Assembly (NCBI GenBank): GCA_035296565.1
Contig: DATHAQ010000056.1
Coordinates: forward strand, 1 to 47,964
Length of the DNA: 47,964 nt
Source: JACCZR01 sp035296565
GTDB taxonomy: Bacteria > Actinomycetota > Thermoleophilia > Solirubrobacterales > Thermoleophilaceae
Reading direction: 5' to 3'
Part shown: in pieces, positions 1-8,876 of the stretch
Layout of the letters: each line of letters starts with the position of its first letter
How positions within the stretch are numbered: the stretch's first letter is position 1
Notes under the pieces: model-generated
Databases searched by the model: none
Seen by the model: only the letters and a program-made list of their open reading frames with translations
What the model was told of the DNA's origin: nothing
Made by a program: the position numbers and the translations under genes

Positions 1-420
1 CTGTGGAAGGAGCTGCCGCTGCGCGCCGGCGTGGCCGACACCGTGCTCAGCGTCTTCTCGCCCCGCAACGGCGCGGAGTTCGCCCGCATCCTGCGCCCCG
101 GAGGGAGGCTGATCACGGTCACGCCCGGCCGGGGCCACCTGCAGCAGCTGGTCGAGGGCCTGGGCCTCCTGTCGGTCGACCCCGACAAGCAGGAGCGGCT
201 TCGGGTCAAGCTCGCCGGTCTGTTCGAGCCCCGCGGAAGCGAGCGCCATGAGCGCACGCTCGAGCTCCGGCACCGCGACGTCCTGGCGGCGGCCCGGATG
301 GGGCCCAGCGCCTGGCACCTTGACCCCGGCGAGCTCGAGGGCCGCGTGGCGGTCCTGCCCGAGCCGCTCGAGGTCACTGCCTCGGTCGACGTGGCGGAGT
401 GGTCTAGCGGACCTCGATGA
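1..420 (+). CDS. RlmA/TlrB-type 23S rRNA (guanine-N1)-methyltransferase, 3' part
   Basis: The frame is open from base 1, so this is the C-terminal part of a gene that starts left of the window; the first internal GTG at 31 is not the real start. The product fits S-adenosylmethionine-dependent methyltransferases that modify 23S rRNA helix 35 (RlmA, TlrB). Seen: the post-motif segment FSPRNGAEFARILRPGGRLI, then TPGRGHLQQL, then a C-terminal stretch with MGPSAWHLDP, which parallels the MTPFAW segment of RlmA, and a final DVAEW. The SAM-binding N-terminal half and zinc finger would lie outside the window. The last 17 bases overlap the 3' end of the convergent amidase gene. Family assignment is by recalled motifs; rRNA position specificity is not determinable. 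Confidence 0.72.
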   Translation: MWKELPLRAGVADTVLSVFSPRNGAEFARILRPGGRLITVTPGRGHLQQLVEGLGLLSVDPDKQERLRVKLAGLFEPRGSERHERTLELRHRDVLAAARMGPSAWHLDPGELEGRVAVLPEPLEVTASVDVAEWSSGPR

Positions 421-2113
421 GGCGCCGGCGCGTGGTCATGCGCACCGTCGTGCGGTCGGCGCGCACCACGAAGTAGAGGCGCATCTCGCCCGGCTTCTTG
501 GGCCGAAAGCGGAGGGTGAAGCGGCCACGGCGGTCGGGCTTCAGCGACCGCGTGCTGGTGGTCTTGAAGCCCAACCCCCTGCGTGCCTGCAGGACCGCGA
601 AGAGGCGTGGCTTGCGCGGCGCGACCGAGCCGCGCACGGTCACCAGCTCGCCAGGAGCCACCTGCTCGGGCAGCGGGCTGAGCTTGAGCACCGGCTTGAC
701 CCTCAGAAGGGTCCGCCGCGAGAGCGAGCCCCGCAGCCCTCCTCCCCCGCCGAAGCGCACCCGGACGTAGCGGGTGCCGCGGGGACGTATGACGGCCTCG
801 TAGTGGCCGTCGGAGTCGAGCGGGACCTTCGCCACCGTCCGGTACCTGCCGCGTGTGGTGCGCGCCTGGACGCCGACCCGGGTGCCGGTGACGGGGCTGC
901 CGTCGAGCTTGGACAGCCGCCCGGCGACCTTCACGCGAGTCCTGTAGCCGGCGGTACGCGGGGTCACCTTCGCGGCCAGGCGCGTCCCGGCGCCACCTGA
1001 GGCGTCGCCCACACGGGCGCGCAGGTCCCCCAGCTGCGCGTAGAGGGCGCCGCCCGGGCACTCGGTCAGGTTGGTGTCGCGGTGTCCGGATATGCGGCGA
1101 ATGCGCACGTCGCGGCCTGCGGCGTAGCGGTTGGTGTCGCCGCCCGCGCTGGTCACCACCGTGCTCCCACTCGTCGGGGTGCCGTGCAGCGGCAGCTTCC
1201 AGCGGATGAGCCGGGCCATGGCGTCGAGCGCGGCGCCCGTCTGGGGCACAGAGCTGTGAGTGCCGATGTTGGCGATGCCCGTCGACTGGGAGTTGTAGCC
1301 CTGAGCCTGGGCGCCGACCACCGCGCGGTCGACGCCTCCGGCTCGGCCCTCGTAGAGGGTCCCGTACTTGTCGACGAGGAAGTTGTAGCCGATGTCGTTC
1401 CAGCCGTTGGAGTTGCGATGGAAGCGGCAGATGCCGAGCACGACGGAGCGCGCCTCGCTGCGCGAGTAGTCGTTGGCCGACACCGTGTGGTGCACGTAAG
1501 CCGCCTTGACCGAGCCGTAGGACGGCCCGGAGCGCGGCCGGCAGTCCGAGGCGCCCCAGCCTGCGCGGCTGACCATGCCCGGCCGCGCCTCGGCTGCGCG
1601 CGCGACGGGGGTGCCCGGGATGAGCGAAGCCACGTTGTCGGCGACCCGTCGCAGGCCGCTGCGCAGGCGATCGCCACCCGTGGACGAGCCCTTCACGTTC
1701 ACGTAGTGCAGCTTGAGTCCCGGCACGGCCTTGCTCAGCCGGTACTGCACGTAGTCGGCCTCACCCACCCAGGTCGGGTTCGAGGTGCCCTGGGGAGCGG
1801 GCTCGCCGCGTCCGGGGTCAGGCGCGTCCTCGGCGTGTGCGTACAGGGTGGTCCACTGCGACCAGCCGCCGCCCTGGCGCCGCGTGCGGACGGCAACGCG
1901 GGGCTCGGCGGCGCCGCGCCAGCGCAGCCCGACGAGGTTGAAGCGCTTGCCGGTCTTGATGGGCTGCGACTGCAGCGACCTGCCGAAGCGCTTCTGCACG
2001 CCGGGGCCGCTCTCGAAGTCGACGGGGTCGGGCCGGTAGGGCCTAAGCGAGAAGGCCGGAGCGGCCACGAGGCCGCACGCGAGCACGGCGAGGAGCAGGA
2101 TGCGACGCAGCAT
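404..2113 (-). CDS. Secreted peptidoglycan-recognition / N-acetylmuramoyl-L-alanine amidase
   Basis: A 569-residue exported protein. Residues 1-22 form a signal peptide (MLRR followed by a hydrophobic stretch ending near APAFS). A PGRP/amidase_2 domain occupies about 180-370. The expected zinc ligands are His208 or His209 (YVHHT), His344 (SGHRD) and Cys352 (ECPGG), with the catalytic Tyr243 (IGYNFLVD); with Cys and Tyr kept, it should be a zinc amidase cutting the MurNAc-L-Ala bond rather than a mere binder. About 200 C-terminal residues look like beta-rich Ig-like modules, probably for wall attachment or spacing. The ATG at 2113 starts the signal peptide. It lies 80 bases downstream of the DUF3105 gene on the same strand. 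Role (wall remodelling or lysis of competitors) is inference. Confidence 0.9.
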   Translation of the reverse strand: MLRRILLLAVLACGLVAAPAFSLRPYRPDPVDFESGPGVQKRFGRSLQSQPIKTGKRFNLVGLRWRGAAEPRVAVRTRRQGGGWSQWTTLYAHAEDAPDPGRGEPAPQGTSNPTWVGEADYVQYRLSKAVPGLKLHYVNVKGSSTGGDRLRSGLRRVADNVASLIPGTPVARAAEARPGMVSRAGWGASDCRPRSGPSYGSVKAAYVHHTVSANDYSRSEARSVVLGICRFHRNSNGWNDIGYNFLVDKYGTLYEGRAGGVDRAVVGAQAQGYNSQSTGIANIGTHSSVPQTGAALDAMARLIRWKLPLHGTPTSGSTVVTSAGGDTNRYAAGRDVRIRRISGHRDTNLTECPGGALYAQLGDLRARVGDASGGAGTRLAAKVTPRTAGYRTRVKVAGRLSKLDGSPVTGTRVGVQARTTRGRYRTVAKVPLDSDGHYEAVIRPRGTRYVRVRFGGGGGLRGSLSRRTLLRVKPVLKLSPLPEQVAPGELVTVRGSVAPRKPRLFAVLQARRGLGFKTTSTRSLKPDRRGRFTLRFRPKKPGEMRLYFVVRADRTTVRMTTRRRLIEVR

Positions 2114-2193
2114 CTAGAGGCCCCAACACTGCCAAAATGCGTACGTTGCGGGGCTTTACAGCCGTTATGGCTCGCTCGCCCGCTGCTCGGCCG

Positions 2194-2913
2194 CTACGGA
2201 ACCGGCTCGGGGCCGTTGCCCCGGTGCTCGTCGATGAACGCCCGCAGTGCGCTCAGCGCCTTGGCGCCGCCGGTGCTGCAGCCCAGCAGGTAGCCCGTGC
2301 CCAGCGGCTCGGGCTCTCGGCCCCACGCGGTGGCGGCCAGCTGGTAGGGCATGTTCGGGCGCGGGATGAGCAGGAGCTGGTAGCCCTGCTCGGAGTCGTA
2401 GGTGGCCTTGAGGTCCGCCCGCACCTGGCGCGGCGCGTCGGGCTTGAACCAGATGTCGACGCGCCCGTGCTCGAGCGAGTGGACGACCGACGAGTCGGCC
2501 GGCGGCTGGCTGAACGCCTGGTCCTCGGCCGGGATCTCGTAGTGGCGCCCGGACATGGGCGGGTTCGAGCTGTAGGGGATCCGCTCGTTGGGGTTGCCCA
2601 CGTGGTCGCGGCTCTTAGCGCGCTCCTGCTTGAGCTCGCAGTCGGCGGCCTTGGCCGCCTTGCCCACGTCGGTCCCGCCGGGCTTGGCCACGGTCCCCCC
2701 GGGCGGGTACAGCGAGGCCTGCTGCTCGGAGCCCTCGTCATCGCCTCCGCCGGAGACCAGGAGCACCACCAAGACCACGACGGCGGCCAGGGCCAGCGCA
2801 CCCCCGATCCCGTAGCCCACGAGGCGCTTTCGCCGCCCCGCCTCGGCCGCCTCGCGCTCGCGCTCCTCGCGCTCGCGCCGAAGGCGCTCCTTCTCTTCCT
2901 TACGGCTGGCCAT
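2194..2913 (-). CDS. DUF3105 membrane-anchored protein
   Basis: 239 residues. The N-terminus (1-30) is highly charged and probably helical/coiled-coil, followed by one transmembrane helix at about 32-54 (LVGYGIGGALALAAVVVLVV), so the rest should face outside. The extracytoplasmic domain carries the DUF3105 hallmarks NPPMSGRHY (117-125) and VHSLEHGRVDIWF (about 144-156), with histidines suggestive of metal binding. The function of DUF3105 is not known. Downstream, 80 bases away, is the secreted amidase on the same strand, so a cell-envelope role is possible. The gene is separated from the upstream alpha/beta hydrolase gene by only 23 bases, so the three minus-strand genes may be one transcription unit. 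Confidence 0.85.
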   Translation of the reverse strand: MASRKEEKERLRREREEREREAAEAGRRKRLVGYGIGGALALAAVVVLVVLLVSGGGDDEGSEQQASLYPPGGTVAKPGGTDVGKAAKAADCELKQERAKSRDHVGNPNERIPYSSNPPMSGRHYEIPAEDQAFSQPPADSSVVHSLEHGRVDIWFKPDAPRQVRADLKATYDSEQGYQLLLIPRPNMPYQLAATAWGREPEPLGTGYLLGCSTGGAKALSALRAFIDEHRGNGPEPVP

Positions 2914-2936
2914 CGCGCGCGAAGCGTAGTGAGCGG

Positions 2937-3782
2937 CTAGGCGACCCGCCGCCCGCGACGGCGCTGCCGTTCGGTCCCCGACCAGCAGTCGTCGATGAAG
3001 GTGGTGATCTCCTTGGTGAGTCGCTCCGGCGTGACCCTGAGCTCGAGGATCGAGCCGGCCTGCACCAGCCGCGAGCCCTCGAGTTCATGGACCAGCTGGT
3101 CGGAGTCCGAGAAGGGGTGGATCGGATCGCGCTCGTGGCCGATCACCAGCGCCGGCATGTCCAGCCGCCGGCGCTCCTCGCTCGGCGGCGCGACCCGGCC
3201 GAAGAACAGGCCCTGGAGCACGGAGGCCGAGGGCTTCGGGTCCTGGGAGGCCCAGTCGAGCAGCATGTCGGCAAGGAGCGGGCCGGGACGCGGGATGCGG
3301 CCCGCTACTGCGCCGATGGCGCGCGCGACGGGGGCGCCGAAGGTCAGGTGGAGCAGGAGCGGCGTGAATGCCAGGGCGCAGCCGAGCAGCGCGTTGTCGA
3401 GCACCGGCATCTCGATCATCAGGCCCTTGGCGCGCTCCGGCGCGGCCACCGCGGCCTCGAGCGTCGCGTTGGCGCCCAGCGAAGTGCCGCCGATCACCGC
3501 CTGGCCGATCTCGAGATGGTCGAGCAGGCCGATGACCTGGCCACCGAAGATGGTCATGCTGTAGTTGCTCATCTCCGGCGGGCGGTCGGAGTCCCCGTGG
3601 CCCAATAGGTCCAGGCACAGGACGCGGTAGCCACGGTCGGCGATCGCCGAGGCGAGCGGGCCCTGCATCTTGCGCGAGAAGAGCAGGCCCGGGAGCAGCA
3701 CGACCGTCCGCTCGCCGCCGCCGTACTCGTCGAACACGAGCCGGTGGCCCTGGTGGACAAAGGAGCGTCTACGGGCCTTCAC
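2937..3782 (-). CDS. Alpha/beta hydrolase, catalytic His not evident
   Basis: 281 residues with the alpha/beta hydrolase order: PGLLFSRKM near residue 31 (oxyanion region), LDLLGHGDSDRP at 58-68, nucleophile elbow GTSLG with Ser101, and an acid candidate in GHERDPIHPF. In the usual family the catalytic His follows in a motif like AGH...PE; here the equivalent stretch reads VQAGSILELRVTPERL, with no His, so activity by the classic triad is doubtful. GTG start at 3782. The upstream minus-strand sequence has TAGACT ending about 9 bases before GTG and no clear Shine-Dalgarno, which suggests a leaderless message. Divergent from coxS. Confidence 0.8.
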   Translation of the reverse strand: MKARRRSFVHQGHRLVFDEYGGGERTVVLLPGLLFSRKMQGPLASAIADRGYRVLCLDLLGHGDSDRPPEMSNYSMTIFGGQVIGLLDHLEIGQAVIGGTSLGANATLEAAVAAPERAKGLMIEMPVLDNALLGCALAFTPLLLHLTFGAPVARAIGAVAGRIPRPGPLLADMLLDWASQDPKPSASVLQGLFFGRVAPPSEERRRLDMPALVIGHERDPIHPFSDSDQLVHELEGSRLVQAGSILELRVTPERLTKEITTFIDDCWSGTERQRRRGRRVA

Positions 3783-3863
3783 GACCGGCTGAGTCTACCC
3801 CCGCCTCCCGAGGGGTATCTTGCGGAGTGAGGAGTCTCGTCGCCAATCCGGGGGAGGATCGGT

Positions 3864-4339
<476 letters not shown>

Positions 4340-4343
<4 letters not shown>

Positions 4344-6796
4344 GCACCGGCAACGGCTCCAACGGCTGGGTCGGCCAGGCGATCCGCCGCAAGGAGGACC
4401 CGCCCCTCATCAAGGGCCAGGGCGAGTACACGGACGACATGTACCTGCCCGGCATGTTGCACGCGGCGATCGTCCGCTCCCCGGAGGCGAGCGCCACGAT
4501 CACCAACATCGACAAGTCCGAGGCCGAGGCGCACCCGGGCGTCGTCGCCGTTTTCACCTCCGAGGACATGGCCCATGACTTCCTGGGGCCGCTGGGGACC
4601 GTGTGGGCCCCGCCCGGCGTGGAGATGCACGACCCCGGGCAGTGGCCGCTGGCCAAGGGCGAGGTCAAGCACGTCGGACAGGCCGTCGCCGTGGTGGTGG
4701 CCCACGACCGCGGCACCGCGATCGACGCAGCAGAGCTCGTGCTCGTCGACTACGACACCCGTCCCGCCGTGGTGGACCCGGAGCAGGCGCTGGAGGACGG
4801 CTCGCCGCTGGTTCACGAGTCCTTCGGGACCAACCGCACGCACGACTGGTCGGTCGGCGGCGGCGACGTGGACGCCGCCATCGCAGAGGCCGACGTGGTA
4901 GTCGAGCGCCGCATCGTCAACCACCGCACCTCGGGCGCTCCCATCGAGCCGCGCTGCTCGCTGGCCGAGGCCCAGGGCGACGGCGTGACCCTCTACTCCT
5001 CGACACAGGTGCCACACATCGCGCGCTTCGTGCTGAGCGGGGTGCTCGGCATGTCCGAGGACAAGATTCGTGTCGTGGCCCCGGACGTCGGCGGCGGCTT
5101 CGGGTCCAAGCTGCAGGTGTACGGCGAGGAGGCCCTGATCCTCGGGTTGGCGCGCAGGCTAGGCCGGCCCGTCAAGTGGACCGAGACCCGGTCGGAGCAC
5201 ATGGCCACCTCGCACCACGGGCGCGATCAGGTCTCGTACGTGACCTTCGCGGCCACCCGCGAGGGGAAGGTGACCGCGATCAAGCTTCACACGATCTGCG
5301 ACCTGGGCGCCTACTTCGGCCTGCTCACCCCATTTACCCCCGAGCTCGGCTTCCCGGTCGGGAACGGCTGCTACGACGTTCCCAACGTCGACCTGCGGTT
5401 CACGGGCGTCTTCACCAACAAGTTCGAGACCGACGCCATCCGCGGCGCCGGCCGGCCGGAGATCATGCACTGGGGCGAGGTGATGATGGACCAGCTGGCC
5501 GACGAGCTGGAGATGGATCCGGTCGAGCTCCGGCGTCGCAACTTCATCCCCGCCGACGCCTTCCCGTTCGAGACGCCGCTGGGCATCGTCTACGACTCGG
5601 GCAACTACCAGGGCACGCTCGACATGCTGCTGGACCACGTGGACATGGACTCGTTCCGCCGCGAGCAGGCCGGGCTGCGCGAGCAGGGCATCTACCGCGG
5701 CATCGGGCTGTCGACCTACGTCGAGGTGTGCGGCCTCGCGCCCTCGCGGGCGGTGGGCCCGCAGGGGGTCGGCTTGCAGGCCGCCTTCTGGGAGTCGGCG
5801 ATGGTGCGCGTGCACCCGAGCGGCTCGGCCACGGTCTACACCGGCACCTCACCGCACGGCCAGGGCCACGAGACCGGCTTCGCGCAGATCGCCGCGGACC
5901 GTCTGGGGATCGACCCCGAGAACGTCGACGTGCTGCACGGCGACACCGACCAGGGCCCCTTCGGCTGGGACACCTACGGCTCGCGCACGCTCGCGGTGGG
6001 CGGCGAGTCGGTGGGCCGCGCGGCCGAGAAGGTCCAGGAGAAGGCCAAGAAGGTTTGCGCCGCGCTGCTGGAGGCCGCGCCCGAGGACATCGAGCTGGCC
6101 GCCGGCAAGTACCAGGTGCGCGGCTCGCCCGACAAGTCGATGACGATGGGCGAGATCGCCGGCGCGGCCCACATCCCGCCCAACGAGTTGCCGGCCGACA
6201 TCGAGCCCGGCCTGGAGGAGACCTCGTTCTACGACCCGGAGAACTTCGTCTTCCCGTTCGGCGCGCACGCGTGCGTGGTGGACGTTGACGTGGAGACCGG
6301 CAAGGTCGATGTCGTGCGCTGGGTGGCCGTCGACGACTGCGGGCCGGCCATCAACCCGGCGCTCATCGACGGCCAGATCCACGGCGGGGTGACGCACGGA
6401 ATCGGCCAGGCGCTGTACGAGCAGATCGTCTACGACGAGGAGGGGCAGCTCGTGACGGGCTCCTTCGTCGACTACGCGCTGCCAACGGCGGCCGAGGTCC
6501 CGATGTTCGAGACCGACCGCACCGAGACCCCCTCGCCGGTCAACCGGCTCGGCGTCAAGGGCGTGGGCGAGGCGGGCACCATCGCCGCCACCCCCGCGGT
6601 GGTGAACGCGGTCACCGACGCCCTCAAGCCGCTGGGCGTGACCTTCATGAACATGCCGCTCACGCCGATGCGCGTGCTGGAGCACATCCAGGGCGGCGCG
6701 CGGCCCACCGAGCAGGGCCGCGAGATCGACACGCACGGGCAGGGCACGGCGGGTTCCGGCCCAGCCCGGACCGAGGAAGGAGGTGGCTTGCGGTGA
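4340..6796 (+). CDS. coxL: CoxL-type molybdopterin large subunit, form II-like
   Basis: 818 residues, the usual length for the Mo-MCD-binding catalytic subunit. The active-site loop at residues 366-372 reads AIRGAGR. This matches form II enzymes (AYRGAGR) and not form I CO dehydrogenase (AYXCSFR), so the Se/Cu-type cysteine of true CO dehydrogenase is absent. The conserved catalytic Glu is in GVGEAG near the C-terminus, and GGGFGSK-type Mo-cofactor motifs are present about residue 250. The true start is the ATG at 4340, overlapping the coxS stop; the frame is open far upstream but that part is antisense-like extension. CO oxidation is possible but unproven for this form; another aldehyde or N-heterocycle hydroxylation is equally possible. 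Confidence 0.92.
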
Positions 6797-7635
6797 TTCC
6801 ACCCGAGTTCGACTACGTGAGGGTCTCGTCGGTCGACGAGGCAGTCAAGGCGCTCAGCGAGGGCGGCATCGACGCCAAGCTGCTCGCCGGCGGGCACTCC
6901 CTGCTGCCACTCATGAAGCTGCGGCTGGCCGAGCCCTCGCCGCTGATCGACATCAACAAGGTGGAGGGCCTGAGGGGCATCGAGCGCTCCAACGGCGGCT
7001 ACCGCATCGGCTCGCTGACCCGGCACGCCGACCTGCAGGCGCGCCAGGACCTCGGGGTGCTCGCAACGGCCGCCGGGAAGATCGCCGACCAGCAGGTGCG
7101 CAACCGCGGCACGATCGGCGGGTCGCTGGCGCACGGCGACCCGGCCTCCGACCTCCCCGGAGTGGTCCTGGCGCTGGGCGGCGAGCTGTCGGCCACCGGC
7201 CCCGACGGGGAGCGCACGATCGAGGCCGCCGACATGTTCGAGGACTACCTGACCACCGCGCTGGAGCCCGACGAGGTCCTCACCGCCGTTACCGTCCCTG
7301 ATCCGGCGGCCTGGAGCTTCGGCTACGAGAAGTTCGTCCGGCGCTCGGAGGATTGGGCGATGGTCGGCGTGGTGGCCCTGCTCAAGATGGAGGGCGGCAA
7401 CGTCAGCGACGTTCGCGTGGGGCTGACCCACATGAGCTCGACGCCTCTGCGCGCGACCGCCGTCGAGGAGGCTCTGAAGGGCGGCGACGCCTCCAGGGAG
7501 GCCATCGCTTCGGCGGCTGAGCACGCCGCCGAAGGCACCGACCCGCCGGGCGACCTCAACGCCACCTCCGAGTACAAGCAGCACCTCGCGCGGGTGCTCA
7601 CCCGCCGCGCGCTGGAGACGGCTGCCGGGGTCTAG
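6793..7635 (+). CDS. coxM: CoxM-type FAD-binding medium subunit
   Basis: 280 residues, the typical length of the FAD subunit of molybdenum hydroxylases. The two FAD signatures are present: AGGHSLLP at 32-39 and TIGGSLAHGDPASDLP at about 107-122. It takes electrons from the CoxS iron-sulfur clusters and hands them to quinone or another acceptor. The start is GTG at 6793, overlapping the coxL stop (GTGA), with a GGAGG ribosome site just upstream (AGGAAGGAGGTGGCTTGC region). Gene order here is S-L-M rather than the M-S-L order of classical form I operons, consistent with form II. The 3' end overlaps the convergent mscL stop by 3 bases. Confidence 0.93.
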   Translation: MIPPEFDYVRVSSVDEAVKALSEGGIDAKLLAGGHSLLPLMKLRLAEPSPLIDINKVEGLRGIERSNGGYRIGSLTRHADLQARQDLGVLATAAGKIADQQVRNRGTIGGSLAHGDPASDLPGVVLALGGELSATGPDGERTIEAADMFEDYLTTALEPDEVLTAVTVPDPAAWSFGYEKFVRRSEDWAMVGVVALLKMEGGNVSDVRVGLTHMSSTPLRATAVEEALKGGDASREAIASAAEHAAEGTDPPGDLNATSEYKQHLARVLTRRALETAAGV

Positions 7636-8027
7636 ACCTCAGCCGTGCAGAAGGCGCAGCGCTTCGCGGACACCGGGATGGCGCTCACGCACTGCGGGCA
7701 CTTGCGGGTCTCCTCTCCGCCGGGCGCGCTTCGCATCCGAGCCACGAGCTGGTTCATCGGCCGTATGACGAGGAAGAAGACAACGGCTGCCACGATCAGG
7801 AACGAGAGCAAGGCGTTGATGAAGTCGCCGTACAGGAACTGGCTGCCGTTGATCTCGAACTTAAGGTCCGAGAAGTCCGGCTTGCCTCCGACCGCGGCGA
7901 TGAGCGGCGTGATCAGGTCCTTGACCAGCGCCGCGATCACGGCCGCGAAGGCGGTGCCGACCACCACGGCCACGGCCAGCTCGACCAGGTTGCCCCTCGT
8001 GATGAACTCGCGGAAGTCCTTCAGCAC
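7632..8027 (-). CDS. mscL: MscL large-conductance mechanosensitive channel with C-terminal zinc ribbon
   Basis: 131 residues. The pore helix segment FREFITRGNLVELAVAVVVG (about 5-24) is the classic MscL TM1, and the second helix is at about 69-88. The channel opens under membrane tension to release osmolytes. The C-terminus carries four cysteines, Cys110, Cys113, Cys124 and Cys127 (CPQC...CAFC), a zinc-ribbon-like tail in place of the usual simple helix bundle. GTG at 8027 was chosen because GAGAGGAG lies 5 bases upstream and the N-terminus then matches MscL; the frame extends further but only as antisense of the MoxR gene. It lies antisense inside the cox cluster, touching coxM at one end and 24 bases from the MoxR start at the other. 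Confidence 0.93.
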   Translation of the reverse strand: MLKDFREFITRGNLVELAVAVVVGTAFAAVIAALVKDLITPLIAAVGGKPDFSDLKFEINGSQFLYGDFINALLSFLIVAAVVFFLVIRPMNQLVARMRSAPGGEETRKCPQCVSAIPVSAKRCAFCTAEV

Positions 8028-8051
8028 AACGTCTCCTCTCGGGTGGGGGGC

Positions 8052-8876
8052 ATGATGCTGTCGGAGCCGTCGGCGGTAGCCGAGGCGCTGGCGCGGGAGC
8101 GCTATCTCGCCGATCACGCGCTGGCCACGGCCGTCTACCTGGCGGGCGAGCTCGAGCAGCCGCTGCTGCTCGAGGGCGAGGCCGGGGTGGGCAAGACGGA
8201 GGTAGCCAAGGCGCTCGCCGGCGCGACGGGCGCGCGGCTGATCCGCCTCCAATGCCACGAGGGGATCGACGTGCACAACGCGCTCTACGACTGGGACTAC
8301 GCGCGCCAGCTGCTGCACTTGCGCGGCGGCAGCGAGGAGCCGCTCTACTCCGAGCGCTTCCTCCTGCGTCGGCCCCTGCTGGAGGCGCTGGAGTCCGAGG
8401 GCCCGACCGTCCTGCTGATCGACGAGATCGACCGTGCCGACGACGAGTTCGAGGCCTTCCTGCTCGAGCTGCTGTCGGAGTTCCAGGTCTCCATCCCCGA
8501 GCTGGGCACGGTGAAGGCCCCCAGCCGCCCGCTCGTGGTCATCACCTCCAATCGCACGCGCGAGCTCCACGACGCGCTCAAGCGCCGCTGCCTCTACCAC
8601 TGGATCGACTACCCGGCGCCGGAGCGCGAGCGGGCGATCGTCGAGGCTCGGCTTCCCGGCGTGCCCGACGAGATCGCCGCGCGGGTGTGCGAGGCGGTGA
8701 CGAGGCTCCGCGGGGAGGACCTCTACAAGCTGCCGGGCGTGGGCGAGACCATCGCCTGGGCGCAGGCACTACTCGCCCTCGACGACGCCGAACTGGAGGA
8801 CACGCTCGGGGTTGCGCTCAAGGTGCGCGAGGACATCGACCGCGTGCGCGAACGGGGGGTGCTGAGTGGCGTCTAG
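8052..8876 (+). CDS. MoxR-family AAA ATPase (CoxD-like)
   Basis: 274 residues. Walker A is GEAGVGKT at 42-49, and Walker B is VLLIDEIDRAD at about residues 120-130. A sensor-1 asparagine is in ITSNRTREL. In cox clusters the MoxR ATPase CoxD works with the VWA protein CoxE to mature the bimetallic or sulfurated Mo centre of the large subunit, so a chaperone role for CoxL is the expected function. ATG 8052 or 8055 is preferred over the in-frame GTG at 8043, since a GGGTGGGGGG stretch lies just before it. It overlaps the downstream VWA gene by 11 bases, implying coupling. Confidence 0.88.
   Translation: MMLSEPSAVAEALARERYLADHALATAVYLAGELEQPLLLEGEAGVGKTEVAKALAGATGARLIRLQCHEGIDVHNALYDWDYARQLLHLRGGSEEPLYSERFLLRRPLLEALESEGPTVLLIDEIDRADDEFEAFLLELLSEFQVSIPELGTVKAPSRPLVVITSNRTRELHDALKRRCLYHWIDYPAPERERAIVEARLPGVPDEIAARVCEAVTRLRGEDLYKLPGVGETIAWAQALLALDDAELEDTLGVALKVREDIDRVRERGVLSGV

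Noticed and set aside
5849..6802. Long minus-strand frames opposite coxL, MMPL, ABC and cyd genes
   Set aside because: In such GC-rich DNA the antisense frames stay open by codon bias; their translations are low-complexity (rich in Arg, Ala, Gly, His) and match nothing.
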